A DNA stretch of 49,986 nucleotides from assembly GCA_003141275.1 (NCBI GenBank), contig PLLM01000098.1, positions 9,366 through 59,351 on the forward strand. The letters run 5' to 3'. The first letter of the stretch is position 1. The number at the start of each line of letters is the position of its first letter. Shown one piece after another: positions 8,393 to 16,447 of this stretch. A model generated the notes under the pieces. That model did no database searches, was not told where the DNA came from, and worked only from the letters and a program-made list of their open reading frames with translations. Origin of the DNA: Phycisphaerales bacterium. Its GTDB lineage: Bacteria > Planctomycetota > Phycisphaerae > Sedimentisphaerales > Anaerobacaceae. The position numbers and the translations under genes are program-made.

Positions 8393-9613
8393 TCAGTTCT
8401 GTCTTGTTGTGTCAGACACAACGTCTAATGCTTGTTGTGCCAATTTATTCCTGTCGAATTTTTCTTCTGCTAATCTGCGGCTGTTTCGCCCCATTTCTGC
8501 GAGTTTTCCCCGATTGTCGCGGAAATACATGACCTTTTCGGTGAACTCATCTACGTCACAAAGCTTGCAGCCCAATCCGGCTTCAGCTGTCTCCAAAAGC
8601 TCTCTCTGCCAACCAGAGTAATTCAATAAAACAGGCTTACCGGCACTAAGCGAATCAAAAAACTTATTCGCTGAATTATGTTCGATGATAGGATAGTTGC
8701 CAATTATAACAAGCCCGACATTCGCGGCCGCAAAAAAAACAGGTATATCTTTTTTCGATACTGATGGTAGTATTTCAATATTATTTAAGTTTAATGATTT
8801 TATTTTTTCTTCAAGTCTTTGTTTTTGGTTTCCATCGCCAAGCAATACAAAGCGGATATCCGGTAAATTCCGCAGATTCTTTGCCACATCGACAACAAAT
8901 TCAAGGCCGTTCACTTTGCCCATCGCGCCAGCATGGAGAAAAACAAGTTTATTCTGCCAGCCATATTTTTGTCTGATTTCACTGCCATCAATGGCTGGGG
9001 TAAAAGTATCTATATCGCAACTATTTGGTATGACAATCGATCGTTTAGAAGAATAAACATTTTTAATGCCATCGGCCTGCCCCGGCGAACCGGCAATAAT
9101 TGCGGAACTATTTTTATAAATAGTTTTTTCAAGCCATAATAAAAATTTAATAAATACTTTATTTTTTATAATGCCCAGTTCAATAGGTATTTCAGGCCAT
9201 TGATCCCTAACTTCAAAAACAAAGGGAATCTTTCTGAGCCACTTACCAAACAGACATGGAACACCAACTGTCAAAGGAGTACTTGTCGCATAAACAATAT
9301 CTGGCTTTCTGGTAAAAAGAACTACACCCGACGAGAGCAGGAGAAACGCCAGAAAAGATAAACCTCGCTTGAATACGCTCATTTGTTGCCTGTACGGAAC
9401 AGCCATTGCCATAACATCAATGCCATCGACTGTAAATTTCTTGAAGAACCGGCCATGTGCCTGTGCCAAATCTTCGCTTGTAAGATTGGCAGTGCTGGTA
9501 AGCATAGTGACTTTATGTCCCTTGGCAACCCATCGCCTGGCAAACTCATAAGACCTGGTACCAGTCATACCCAAAGGCGTCGTAAAATATTGGTGAATAT
9601 ATAAAATGTGCAT
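8393..9613 (-). CDS. GT4 glycosyltransferase (WbuB/WcaI-like)
   Basis: 406 residues with the two-Rossmann GT-B fold. The N-terminus MHILYIHQYFTTPLGMTGTRSYEFARR is the characteristic start of WbuB/WcaI-like enzymes. The C-terminal nucleotide-sugar domain shows LVFLHAGAMGKVNGLEFVV, FVLLGDGNQKQRLE, NIEILPSVSKKDIPVFFA and the E-rich region NSANKFFDSLSAGKPVLLNY. WbuB-like enzymes usually add an amino-sugar residue (for example L-FucNAc) from a UDP donor. The predicted donor here is inferred only. It lies 14 bases before the unknown gene at 7425-8378 and 45 bases after the FemAB-like gene. Confidence 0.88.
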   Translation of the reverse strand: MHILYIHQYFTTPLGMTGTRSYEFARRWVAKGHKVTMLTSTANLTSEDLAQAHGRFFKKFTVDGIDVMAMAVPYRQQMSVFKRGLSFLAFLLLSSGVVLFTRKPDIVYATSTPLTVGVPCLFGKWLRKIPFVFEVRDQWPEIPIELGIIKNKVFIKFLLWLEKTIYKNSSAIIAGSPGQADGIKNVYSSKRSIVIPNSCDIDTFTPAIDGSEIRQKYGWQNKLVFLHAGAMGKVNGLEFVVDVAKNLRNLPDIRFVLLGDGNQKQRLEEKIKSLNLNNIEILPSVSKKDIPVFFAAANVGLVIIGNYPIIEHNSANKFFDSLSAGKPVLLNYSGWQRELLETAEAGLGCKLCDVDEFTEKVMYFRDNRGKLAEMGRNSRRLAEEKFDRNKLAQQALDVVSDTTRQN

Positions 9614-9658
9614 TTGGTTCGGTTTGCGTCCTTGATGTCTTGAGGATTTAACGCTGCT

Positions 9659-10702
9659 TTATGAATCGAATTTATGACCCACTTCCAAGGCCGGACAGGG
9701 AGGCATTTCGACACCGACCCCTTTTCGCCTTTGTCGTAAATGAAACATCCAGGCATACATCCGCCGACCTATCGGCAAGAGGGCATTGCGATAAAATAAC
9801 ACACTATATGAAGGTTCTAAATGAGCCCCAAATTTTATTTTATAGTCCCCGCCGCCACAGATTTCATGTCTTACACAACCTTTCTGTGCTGCTATCTTCA
9901 TCGCCAAGAGTTGGACCGGTTCGTTAGGTGAATGTTCCTGGGCGGATCGCAGGGATGCCCAGCCATAGGCATGCAACGTGCGGTTGCCTATTATTGAAAT
10001 TTCGGTTGCAATCACCTTGCCTTCGCGCTTAGCCCAAACAGTAATCAATCGACCCGTAGGCTTAAATCTTTTCCATAAAGCCTTCACCTGCAACTTGGGA
10101 AACGTAGGTTTGATTCCCTGTTTCCCAAAGACATCTTCTATATGATAGTAGAAGTGGTCAACAAATGAGGGGTCATCCGTATTTTCCACTTCAACTCCAT
10201 GTCTGACGGATTTCCTTATTGCTTCACGGCAGGACTTTTTGAACTGCGCAAAAATTTCTTCTTCCGTTGAAGGAAGTGGACTAACAAAGGTATTTCCTTC
10301 CACAGCTTCCAGGCCCGCTTGTTTGGCAAGGATGCCTGTAAAAGTGGGATGGCTAACTTCGGCATGATGGTAACCATTTTCTAAAAGATAAACTCGCCAA
10401 GCCTTGAGCAGTTCCAACGGTGCCAAATCATTGCTCGCTGCGCCCATATATGCCGTCATCCAACCTCTCATCGGCGAACCAAGTAATCGAATCGGCCCCC
10501 TGCGGAATTCCGCTCCCGCCCAAAAACCTTTAAGTTCCCCTCCCTGGAAAATACCCAACCGCAACGGATGTACATTCTCCGTTTCCTCGAGAAAACCAAG
10601 CCATGCATCTGTCTGATAAATAGACCAATTGGAGAACCCCATCAAAATCTTATCCCAGTTTGCGGTTATTTCATTAGCAACCGGACGAATTGTCACATCC
10701 AT
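9659..10702 (-). CDS. FemAB/GNAT-like acyltransferase
   Basis: 347 residues of the Acetyltransf_6/FemAB-related group. Visible are an N-terminal GNAT half (SNWSIYQTDAWLGFLE, then a stretch around LRLGIFQGGELKGFWAGAEF) and a C-terminal half with KSCREAIRKSVRHGVEVE, VWAKREGKVIATEIS, TLHAYGWAS and the ICGGGDYKIKFGAHLEP end. Related proteins are annotated as FemAB-like and associated with exopolysaccharide/PEP-CTERM systems. The usual activity of the superfamily is transfer of an aminoacyl or acyl group to an amine. The gene is separated from the deacetylase-like gene by 32 bases. The substrate is unknown. Confidence 0.72.
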   Translation of the reverse strand: MDVTIRPVANEITANWDKILMGFSNWSIYQTDAWLGFLEETENVHPLRLGIFQGGELKGFWAGAEFRRGPIRLLGSPMRGWMTAYMGAASNDLAPLELLKAWRVYLLENGYHHAEVSHPTFTGILAKQAGLEAVEGNTFVSPLPSTEEEIFAQFKKSCREAIRKSVRHGVEVENTDDPSFVDHFYYHIEDVFGKQGIKPTFPKLQVKALWKRFKPTGRLITVWAKREGKVIATEISIIGNRTLHAYGWASLRSAQEHSPNEPVQLLAMKIAAQKGCVRHEICGGGDYKIKFGAHLEPSYSVLFYRNALLPIGRRMYAWMFHLRQRRKGVGVEMPPCPALEVGHKFDS

Positions 10703-10734
10703 AACCTATTACCCCTTTTTCGGTGCCTTGATAT

Positions 10735-11670
10735 TCAAGTTGTGCCGACTCTAATTTTGTGTAACAGCCATTTGCGTTCCAAAGCTCGTCTCTGGCTGCT
10801 GGTGGCAACACAATCACCGTTTTGTTCTCTCAGGTAATCCAGCAAGGTAGAAACGGGTACAAACCAGCCATTTTTCTTAGCCAATCTTTTGATAAGGGAT
10901 TCAAATTTTTTATCAATGTGCCCATCCGTATAAAAACCATCTGCAAAATGAGTGTACATTATGCAGGCACCGCTTTCGGCCTCCAGACGGTCTTGGTTCT
11001 TTTCTGACAGGGCATTATTAAAAGATTGTACGTTGGCGCCCTCAGTTGAGGCAAACCAAAAATTCACATACGGTCTTTTGGGGTCGTGATATGGCATAAA
11101 CGGGCATTGCTTTAGTGTATTTGTGTCTTCGAACACGAAATTGCGAACATAGGTTATATATTGTTTGCAATAGTCCCCCCAGAACAATGGATCGTTTTCT
11201 ATATGGCCACGGTAAAAGTTTATTCGCTTGCCCCTGGTTAGTATGTTGTAAAAAAGCTTATTTAAGCCGGTTAACCGGTGTTGTCCCCAATAGATGTTCT
11301 CCTGGCAATCGGCGTGGTTTGCCATGGATTTTGGCCAATTACCGAAATAATCATAAAATCTTTGCAAACCATGTAAAGTTTCCATGCGTGCTGATGTGTG
11401 AAATGTAGCATTATGAAACGCGATTTCAAAACCGTCTGTCTGTAGCTTTTTAACCCATGCCAAGTACTCGGGATTTTCACAGGTATCACCGCCAATTGTT
11501 GGTTTTTGTTGTCCTTTAATCGGCCAAACAGATTTGGTGGTGAAAATACCATTGTCTCTGAGGAGAGAATAAACCGACCCAACATTTTCAACGCTTGACA
11601 AATCCGTGTCGTCGAAAACTGTAAACGCAAATAGCTTGCCATCAGGCCAGGTTATCTTTTTTTCTTCCAC
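10735..11670 (-). CDS. polysaccharide deacetylase-fold (NodB-like) protein
   Basis: 311 residues. The N-terminus has FTVFDDTDLSS, matching the metal-binding Asp pair of carbohydrate esterase family 4. FEIAFHNATFHTSA carries the His pattern of motif 2 and MANHADCQ a further His. It lacks a signal peptide, so it acts in the cytoplasm or on lipid-linked intermediates, or belongs to the non-secreted family members seen in glycan loci. Translation starts at a GTG with GTGGGA just upstream. The C-terminal half (LEAESGACIMYTHFADGFYT) still fits the TIM-like barrel. It could N-deacetylate an acetamido sugar; a catalytically changed member cannot be excluded. An epimerase remnant lies directly upstream. 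Confidence 0.68.
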   Translation of the reverse strand: MEEKKITWPDGKLFAFTVFDDTDLSSVENVGSVYSLLRDNGIFTTKSVWPIKGQQKPTIGGDTCENPEYLAWVKKLQTDGFEIAFHNATFHTSARMETLHGLQRFYDYFGNWPKSMANHADCQENIYWGQHRLTGLNKLFYNILTRGKRINFYRGHIENDPLFWGDYCKQYITYVRNFVFEDTNTLKQCPFMPYHDPKRPYVNFWFASTEGANVQSFNNALSEKNQDRLEAESGACIMYTHFADGFYTDGHIDKKFESLIKRLAKKNGWFVPVSTLLDYLREQNGDCVATSSQRRALERKWLLHKIRVGTT

Positions 11671-11693
11671 AATCCCACACTAACCGTATAGAT

Positions 11694-11897
11694 TTACCCA
11701 AACACCCTACGAACACTTACCTCAAGTGATGTCTTCGGTTTCCAACCGCAGTAATCCTGTAATTTTTTGTAGTTACCGTAAATGCTGTTTATGTCAGATG
11801 TTCATTCCAGCCGTTCAGGGCGATATAATACTCGCCCGCCTGTAACAGTAAGACGGTAATTAAGAAAAGCAATAAAATTATATAGCAGTCGTATCAT
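11694..11897 (-). pseudogene. C-terminal remnant of an SDR sugar dehydratase/epimerase with in-frame TGA
   Basis: One reading frame runs from an ATG at 11897 (ATGA overlap with the upstream glycosyltransferase stop) to the TAA at 11694. It is interrupted only by a TGA at 11802-11804. The translation contains TVTGGRVLYRPERLE, stop, TSDINSIYGNYKKLQDYC, then GWKPKTSLEVSVRRVFG. This pattern (RP-R, I-GDY-KL, GWKP-S-E) is the C-terminal tail of GDP-mannose 4,6-dehydratase-like short-chain dehydrogenases. About 250 N-terminal residues, including the cofactor site and YxxxK, are missing. The fragment is clearly non-functional as an enzyme. It marks a former epimerase gene or a recombination scar. Confidence 0.72.
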
Positions 11898-12976
11898 GTT
11901 TTTATCAATTTATAATATATCGCTTCGATCTTTTCCATATTTCTTGTCCTACCGCCTTTTTCAACCACACGATCTCTGTTTGCTTTTATCGCCGTTGCGA
12001 TATGATCCGGTTTTCGCATCGCCTCAATTATTGCGCCAGCAAGTTCATCGGAATTGCCGACGGCATGCATTGATCCGGTAACACCCTCATCCAACCAAGC
12101 CGTATTTGCCGGTATGCGGGATACGATAGGATATATCCCTGCAGCCATCGCCTCCAAAAGCGAAATACTGGTGCCGTCCCATAAACTTGCCGAAACAAAG
12201 ATATCATGCTCATGTAAAAGAGCAGGCAATTGGTTGTTATTATAGCCGCCCATAAATCGGATTTTATCCCTAACTCCCTGCTGCGCCGACACATCTTTTA
12301 GTTGCTCCTCCATATCACCGCCTGCGGCAAAAGTGATAGTAAAATCAACGCCTTTTGCTTTTAGAACTTTTGCGGCTTTTATGATCGTCATCGGATCATA
12401 GACATCTGCCAGTGTGCGCGTGCAAAGTAATCGAAGCGGCCTGTGAAATTCTTCAAATGGTTTGCACGTATAAATATCGGTATCAACCCCCAGTGTAGCA
12501 ACTACGATCTTATCATTCGGTATGCCCAGTGTTCGAATATGTTCCGCCAATCGTTCTGAAACCGGATTTATATATGCGGCCTTGGCAAAAACACATTTTA
12601 GTATCATCCGCCACAGTTTCGATGGCATCGAACCGATAACATCGCTACCATGCGCTGTAAGCACAAGCGGCTTAAAGCCTGAAAGCATCCCGATAACCCC
12701 GGCGCTGGTTACATAATGGCCGTGCAGAATATCCGGCCGGAGTTCTTTTATTATTTTTTTTAATGACATGCCCGCAAGCAAATATTTCCACTTCGATCCG
12801 GCCTCTTTGCCGCAAGCTCCGCGGGAAATATCGATAACCTTTACGCCATAGTCCCTATTCGGCGTATCATAAGCAATGAGCGTAATATCATGCCCGCGTG
12901 ATTTGAAAAACTCAATGTAAGGCCCGATATGCGTAAACGACCCGCATGAAAGATATGCTATTTTGAGCTTACGCAT
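11894..12976 (-). CDS. GT4 glycosyltransferase
   Basis: About 360 residues from the ATG at 12976. An upstream in-frame ATG at 13009 would add eleven residues, but KLKIAYLSCGSFTHIGPYIEF is the normal GT4 beginning. The N-domain has ILHGHYVTSAGVIGML and LTAHGSDVIGS. The C-domain carries LLCTRTLADVYDPMTIIKA, FTITFAAGGDMEEQL, IRFMGGYNNNQLPALLHEHD and the ExxxxE donor motif in LWDGTSISLLEAMAAGIYPI. The sugar donor is unknown. The start overlaps the 3' end of a short ORF (12969-13070) by 8 bases, and the stop overlaps the epimerase remnant. Confidence 0.88.
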   Translation of the reverse strand: MRKLKIAYLSCGSFTHIGPYIEFFKSRGHDITLIAYDTPNRDYGVKVIDISRGACGKEAGSKWKYLLAGMSLKKIIKELRPDILHGHYVTSAGVIGMLSGFKPLVLTAHGSDVIGSMPSKLWRMILKCVFAKAAYINPVSERLAEHIRTLGIPNDKIVVATLGVDTDIYTCKPFEEFHRPLRLLCTRTLADVYDPMTIIKAAKVLKAKGVDFTITFAAGGDMEEQLKDVSAQQGVRDKIRFMGGYNNNQLPALLHEHDIFVSASLWDGTSISLLEAMAAGIYPIVSRIPANTAWLDEGVTGSMHAVGNSDELAGAIIEAMRKPDHIATAIKANRDRVVEKGGRTRNMEKIEAIYYKLIKT

Positions 12977-13070
12977 TTTTGTTTTCCAGTACATGGCGAT
13001 AATATGCAACGCTGTTTTTTACATGCGCATTAATTGAGAAATTTTCATGTGCGATCATCAATATCCGCAT
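12969..13070 (-). CDS. short ORF, possible head of a lost gene
   Basis: A 33-codon ORF beginning MRILMIAHENFSINAHV and ending VLENKNA. It starts 14 bases after the C5-epimerase stop with a G-rich run (GGGGGC) just upstream that could act as a ribosome-binding site, and overlaps the next glycosyltransferase by 8 bases. The hydrophobic first strand with MRIL resembles the beginning of a Rossmann-type protein such as a glycosyltransferase. It may therefore be an N-terminal remnant, or a small translated ORF coupling two genes. I recognise no family. Coding status is uncertain. Confidence 0.3.
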   Translation of the reverse strand: MRILMIAHENFSINAHVKNSVAYYRHVLENKNA

Positions 13071-13084
13071 CGAAGCCCCCTGGT

Positions 13085-14035
13085 CTATTCCACAGCATCT
13101 GGCTCTTTGAGTTTCTGGACACCTTTAACCATAATAGCCAGAAATTTATAGATGTTGTTATTTCTATATCGTATCCATCTGTCTTGCATTGAGCCAATGC
13201 AAGGATGATCTATAATTTTTTTCAGGGCTTCCAACTGACTTATATGGAGATTGTGATAAAATGGACTGGCAAGGCGTTTTGTGCCATTGTCGTAATATGA
13301 CCAGTATCCGGCATCATATTCATGCAGATATTTTGTTAATGAAGCACAAGTTTGCATATAAAATGCCTGAATCTGTTCGTCTTTAAAGAGAAGAAGATAA
13401 TCGTACACCCCGAACAGCGAAAAAATCCAGCCATTTAGAACTGTATCCCGCTTATCACCTGGACACTCCTCGAGAAAGACATCCTGACCATCATAAATAC
13501 ACACACCATCGTTTTGAATAGATTTTCTCATCAATGTCATCGCATTTTTGCATGCCCGTTCGAAAGCGATGTCATTTGTCAGCTTATATGCTCTGGTCAT
13601 TACACTAAGTGCCTGCCCCTGCGTCATAGCTGAATAGCGATACTGTGGCGGCCGGTCCGTTGCCCCCCAAGTATCCCAACCTCCCATCGCATCCTGGTTA
13701 TTTTTTAACCAACCGGCTATTTTAAGAAAACCGTCGCGGTCTTCTGAATGACCTTGGATTAGCCACTTATCCCAGTGGCCCAGCGCTTTTTGGCACAGCA
13801 TTATTGGAAAATATATCGTCTTTCCGTTAGACAATACGAGGTACGATATCCCATCATTATCGACTCCGCCTTGCCAATCGGCCTTCCCAGTCATATCGCT
13901 GAAATATCCCTCCAGTTGCCATGGGACAAATCTGCGCCCCATTCCAAGCGGCTGATGATAATAGCTGGTGCCATTAAACATCTTATACCAATACTTGAAC
14001 TTGCGTGTCCAATATACAAAACTGACTTTTGACAT
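13085..14035 (-). CDS. D-glucuronyl C5-epimerase-like protein (GLCE_C)
   Basis: About 316 residues, starting at the ATG at 14035, one base after the upstream stop. A longer frame to 14215 is open but would overlap the neighbouring glycosyltransferase by 179 bases and is rejected. The alpha/alpha-toroid domain of heparan/alginate-type glucuronyl C5-epimerases is recognisable in GGWDTWGATDRPPQYRYSAM, the TQGQALSVMTRAYKL segment, ECPGDKRDTVLNGWIFSLFG, and a Tyr-rich end (YDAGYWSYYDNGTK, FYHNLHISQLEALK). No signal peptide is present, so it would act in the cytoplasm on lipid-linked glycan, or have another carbohydrate role. If active, the polymer contains hexuronic acid, consistent with the uronate-type epimerase remnant at 25.6 kb. 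Confidence 0.78.
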   Translation of the reverse strand: MSKVSFVYWTRKFKYWYKMFNGTSYYHQPLGMGRRFVPWQLEGYFSDMTGKADWQGGVDNDGISYLVLSNGKTIYFPIMLCQKALGHWDKWLIQGHSEDRDGFLKIAGWLKNNQDAMGGWDTWGATDRPPQYRYSAMTQGQALSVMTRAYKLTNDIAFERACKNAMTLMRKSIQNDGVCIYDGQDVFLEECPGDKRDTVLNGWIFSLFGVYDYLLLFKDEQIQAFYMQTCASLTKYLHEYDAGYWSYYDNGTKRLASPFYHNLHISQLEALKKIIDHPCIGSMQDRWIRYRNNNIYKFLAIMVKGVQKLKEPDAVE

Positions 14036-14036
14036 T

Positions 14037-15161
14037 CTATTCCCCGCAACTGCCGTGGTTATTTGATTTGAAACGACCATACCGCAGATATATCGCCTCA
14101 AGATTTTTGGCCATGATTTCAGGAAGAAATTGTTTCTGTGCATATTGCAAGGCATTGTGGCTAATACGCCTGCGAAGCGGTTCGTCTTGAATAAGCCGAA
14201 GTATATTTTCAGCAAATTTATCTGCGTTGCCGCAAGGTGAGATCAAAGCATTTTCTCCATGAACCATGATCTCTTCATGCCCTCGATAATCTGTACATAC
14301 AATCGGTTTGCCTGCCACCATAGCCTCAATGATCGTGTTCGGTAGCCCTTCGGAATCGCTTGCCAATACTGAAATATCTACTGCGGCCAAAATTTCAGGA
14401 ATGTCTGCCCTTCGGCCAAGGAATACCACCTTTCCAGAAAGTTCCAAGCTATGAACGTATTCGCGTATTTCTTTTTCCATCGAACCTTGCCCCACGATAA
14501 GAAATAGCGATTGTGGTTCCTGTCGAACCACTATGTTTGCCGCATCAATTAACATCTTATAATTTTTCGGCGGTTCCATGCGGGCGACCATTGCGACAGT
14601 GATAACATCCTCCGGCAATCCGAGTCTTGCCTTGGCTTCCCTGGTCGAAAGAGCAACATGGAATTTCTCAGATGAAATGCCGTTATAGAGCACAGCAATT
14701 CTCTCTCGACTAATGCCGGTGCTGCAAGCCATCGAATCTGCAATAGCCTTTGAATTTACAACCCAGCCACAGAGCAATTTGTCAATACAATAATGATATA
14801 TCCTGTACTTGTATCCCAGGTTATAAAGCCCGCGAAAAGATCCAAAGCGATTTGGAATACCAACCCATTTACCGACTACTGCGGCGTAAAATTCAGCGGC
14901 CGACTTAAAGCCGTGCACGACGTCATAGTTGCGTTCTTTAAACAGGCTGCGAAGCTTGATACACCTTTGAAAAAACGGATACGCCTGAACATAGATCGGC
15001 TTAAGCTTCAGGTCTTCCAGCACCTCGGCATACTCCACCGTTGGATGATAATAGATCAGATCTACCGAATGGCCCAGTTTTCGCAGTTCGGAAACGCACA
15101 GGATCGCTTGCCGTTCTGCTCCCCCCGCACCAAGGGTATCAATTAATATGGCAATATTGAT
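14037..15161 (-). CDS. GT4 glycosyltransferase with probable AUC start codon
   Basis: 374 residues if translation begins at ATC 15161-15159. An ORF called from the first GTG (15038) lacks the first 41 residues, which are clearly coding: INIAILIDTLGAGGAERQ is the standard GT4 opening with the GGAER motif. No ATG, GTG or TTG lies in frame between the upstream stop and that motif. A GAGG at 15167-15170 lies five bases before the ATC, ideal spacing. The C-domain shows VAMVARMEPPKNYKMLIDAA, LFLIVGQGSMEKEI, VVFLGRRADIPEILAAVD and SDSEGLPNTIIEAMVAGKPI (ExxxxxxxE). It overlaps the polymerase gene by 19 bases. Either a rare start codon is used or an ATG was lost by mutation or sequence error. Confidence 0.85.
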   Translation of the reverse strand: MNIAILIDTLGAGGAERQAILCVSELRKLGHSVDLIYYHPTVEYAEVLEDLKLKPIYVQAYPFFQRCIKLRSLFKERNYDVVHGFKSAAEFYAAVVGKWVGIPNRFGSFRGLYNLGYKYRIYHYCIDKLLCGWVVNSKAIADSMACSTGISRERIAVLYNGISSEKFHVALSTREAKARLGLPEDVITVAMVARMEPPKNYKMLIDAANIVVRQEPQSLFLIVGQGSMEKEIREYVHSLELSGKVVFLGRRADIPEILAAVDISVLASDSEGLPNTIIEAMVAGKPIVCTDYRGHEEIMVHGENALISPCGNADKFAENILRLIQDEPLRRRISHNALQYAQKQFLPEIMAKNLEAIYLRYGRFKSNNHGSCGE

Positions 15162-16429
15162 ATTGTCCTCACGTTATCAACTGGTTCGGTTTCTATTACA
15201 ACCTTAATATTACGTTCGAAATGATAAGACCATCCGATGAGTATAGCCATCACTATCCAATGCAGTTTGTCATAATAGCATATCACTGACATATTTGAAA
15301 TGAATATCATAATAAGCAGGGCTTTTGCCATACCGACCAATTCCTTTGATTTGGGGTCAGTTACTATTTTGCCGAGCCGTCGCAATCGCAGCCATAATAC
15401 AAGATATATCGAAAAGAATAAAATGCCACCCGGAATACCTGCGCCGCAAAAAACCTCAATATAGTTATTGTGAGAATATAGATTATAGCCTGAAACAACA
15501 ACGAACTGACTCATCCCGATGCCGAGTAGAGGATGCGTTAAAATAAGGAAGACGCCCTTTTGTATCAGCTCGCGTCTTTCGGAAATGCTGGCGCTTCCAT
15601 AACCCCCGCCTCTCATTTGCTCAAGGCGTTTTCCCATCGTAGTGTTAGAAAGCGATGAAAATAGTATTAATAGTCCGAATAGCAGCACAATGAACATAAT
15701 AATGACAGTACCGGGCCGGTTTAGAACTTCTCGACCATACGAAAACAAAAACCATACTACTGACAGAATAACAAAACTTATGAAGCCGGATCGGGAGCCA
15801 CTTGCAATGATCAATAGCGCTATGCCTATTATGCCGACGGTAAAAATTACTTTCAGAATCAACGTTTTTGAGGTCTTGAAAAAATAAAGCACGATGGCGG
15901 ACGCATAGACCAATATCATTGAAAAGGCATTGGCGTTAAGCGCAAAACCTGACGCTTGCTCGAACGCAACCTCTGCCACGCGCCGGTACTCGCCGCTTAG
16001 ATATGCTGAAAGTCCTACAATAAAACATCCTGTCAGAACCGCCAGTAACAGGTAGCGGGCAGCCTTGGTGCTCGTACAAAAATGGATAATTATGATTACC
16101 ATTACATATAATTGCAAAAGAGTAAATATTGTGGTAGCAACCATCGAGAGCACTCGTGCCACAATAAACCCGAGACTCGACCACATTAAAAAACCTGAAA
16201 ACAGCCATGTCTCCGGTGGAAAGACTATGTTTCCACGCAACGATCCTATCGCAAATCCTGCTGCACAGACGGCACCTATTCCCACAACAACATAATTCGC
16301 TCCCGGCAGCGCCGCGATAGAAACCGCACCGATAATAAATGGAATTAAAAAAATCATAAACAGCGACAGCCGCTCCGATTCCAGCGGGTACTCAGCCGGG
16401 TTTTCCAGTAGCTCAGTATTCTCTAACAC
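15143..16429 (-). CDS. O-antigen polymerase/ligase-like membrane protein (Wzy/WaaL type)
   Basis: About 428 residues with ten or more hydrophobic helices. The large periplasmic loop and flanking helices of the Wzy_C/O-antigen ligase family are visible: ASGSRSGFISFVILS, the RRELIQKGVFLILTHPLLGI segment with GMSQF, then YSHNNYIEVFCGAGIPGGIL. In family members the Arg and His residues of these loops are needed for glycan transfer. The protein acts in the inner membrane, joining repeat units or ligating the glycan. I prefer the GTG at 16429, seven bases after GGAG, over the GTG at 16435. It lies 18 bases after the acetyltransferase gene. Confidence 0.87.
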   Translation of the reverse strand: MLENTELLENPAEYPLESERLSLFMIFLIPFIIGAVSIAALPGANYVVVGIGAVCAAGFAIGSLRGNIVFPPETWLFSGFLMWSSLGFIVARVLSMVATTIFTLLQLYVMVIIIIHFCTSTKAARYLLLAVLTGCFIVGLSAYLSGEYRRVAEVAFEQASGFALNANAFSMILVYASAIVLYFFKTSKTLILKVIFTVGIIGIALLIIASGSRSGFISFVILSVVWFLFSYGREVLNRPGTVIIMFIVLLFGLLILFSSLSNTTMGKRLEQMRGGGYGSASISERRELIQKGVFLILTHPLLGIGMSQFVVVSGYNLYSHNNYIEVFCGAGIPGGILFFSIYLVLWLRLRRLGKIVTDPKSKELVGMAKALLIMIFISNMSVICYYDKLHWIVMAILIGWSYHFERNIKVVIETEPVDNVRTISILPY

Positions 16430-16447
16430 GCGCACTCTCCAAAACCT

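Noticed and set aside
13085-14215. Longer start for the C5-epimerase-like gene at 14215
   Set aside because: It would overlap the upstream glycosyltransferase by 179 bases, and the extra 60 residues match nothing. The ATG at 14035 sits one base after the upstream stop.
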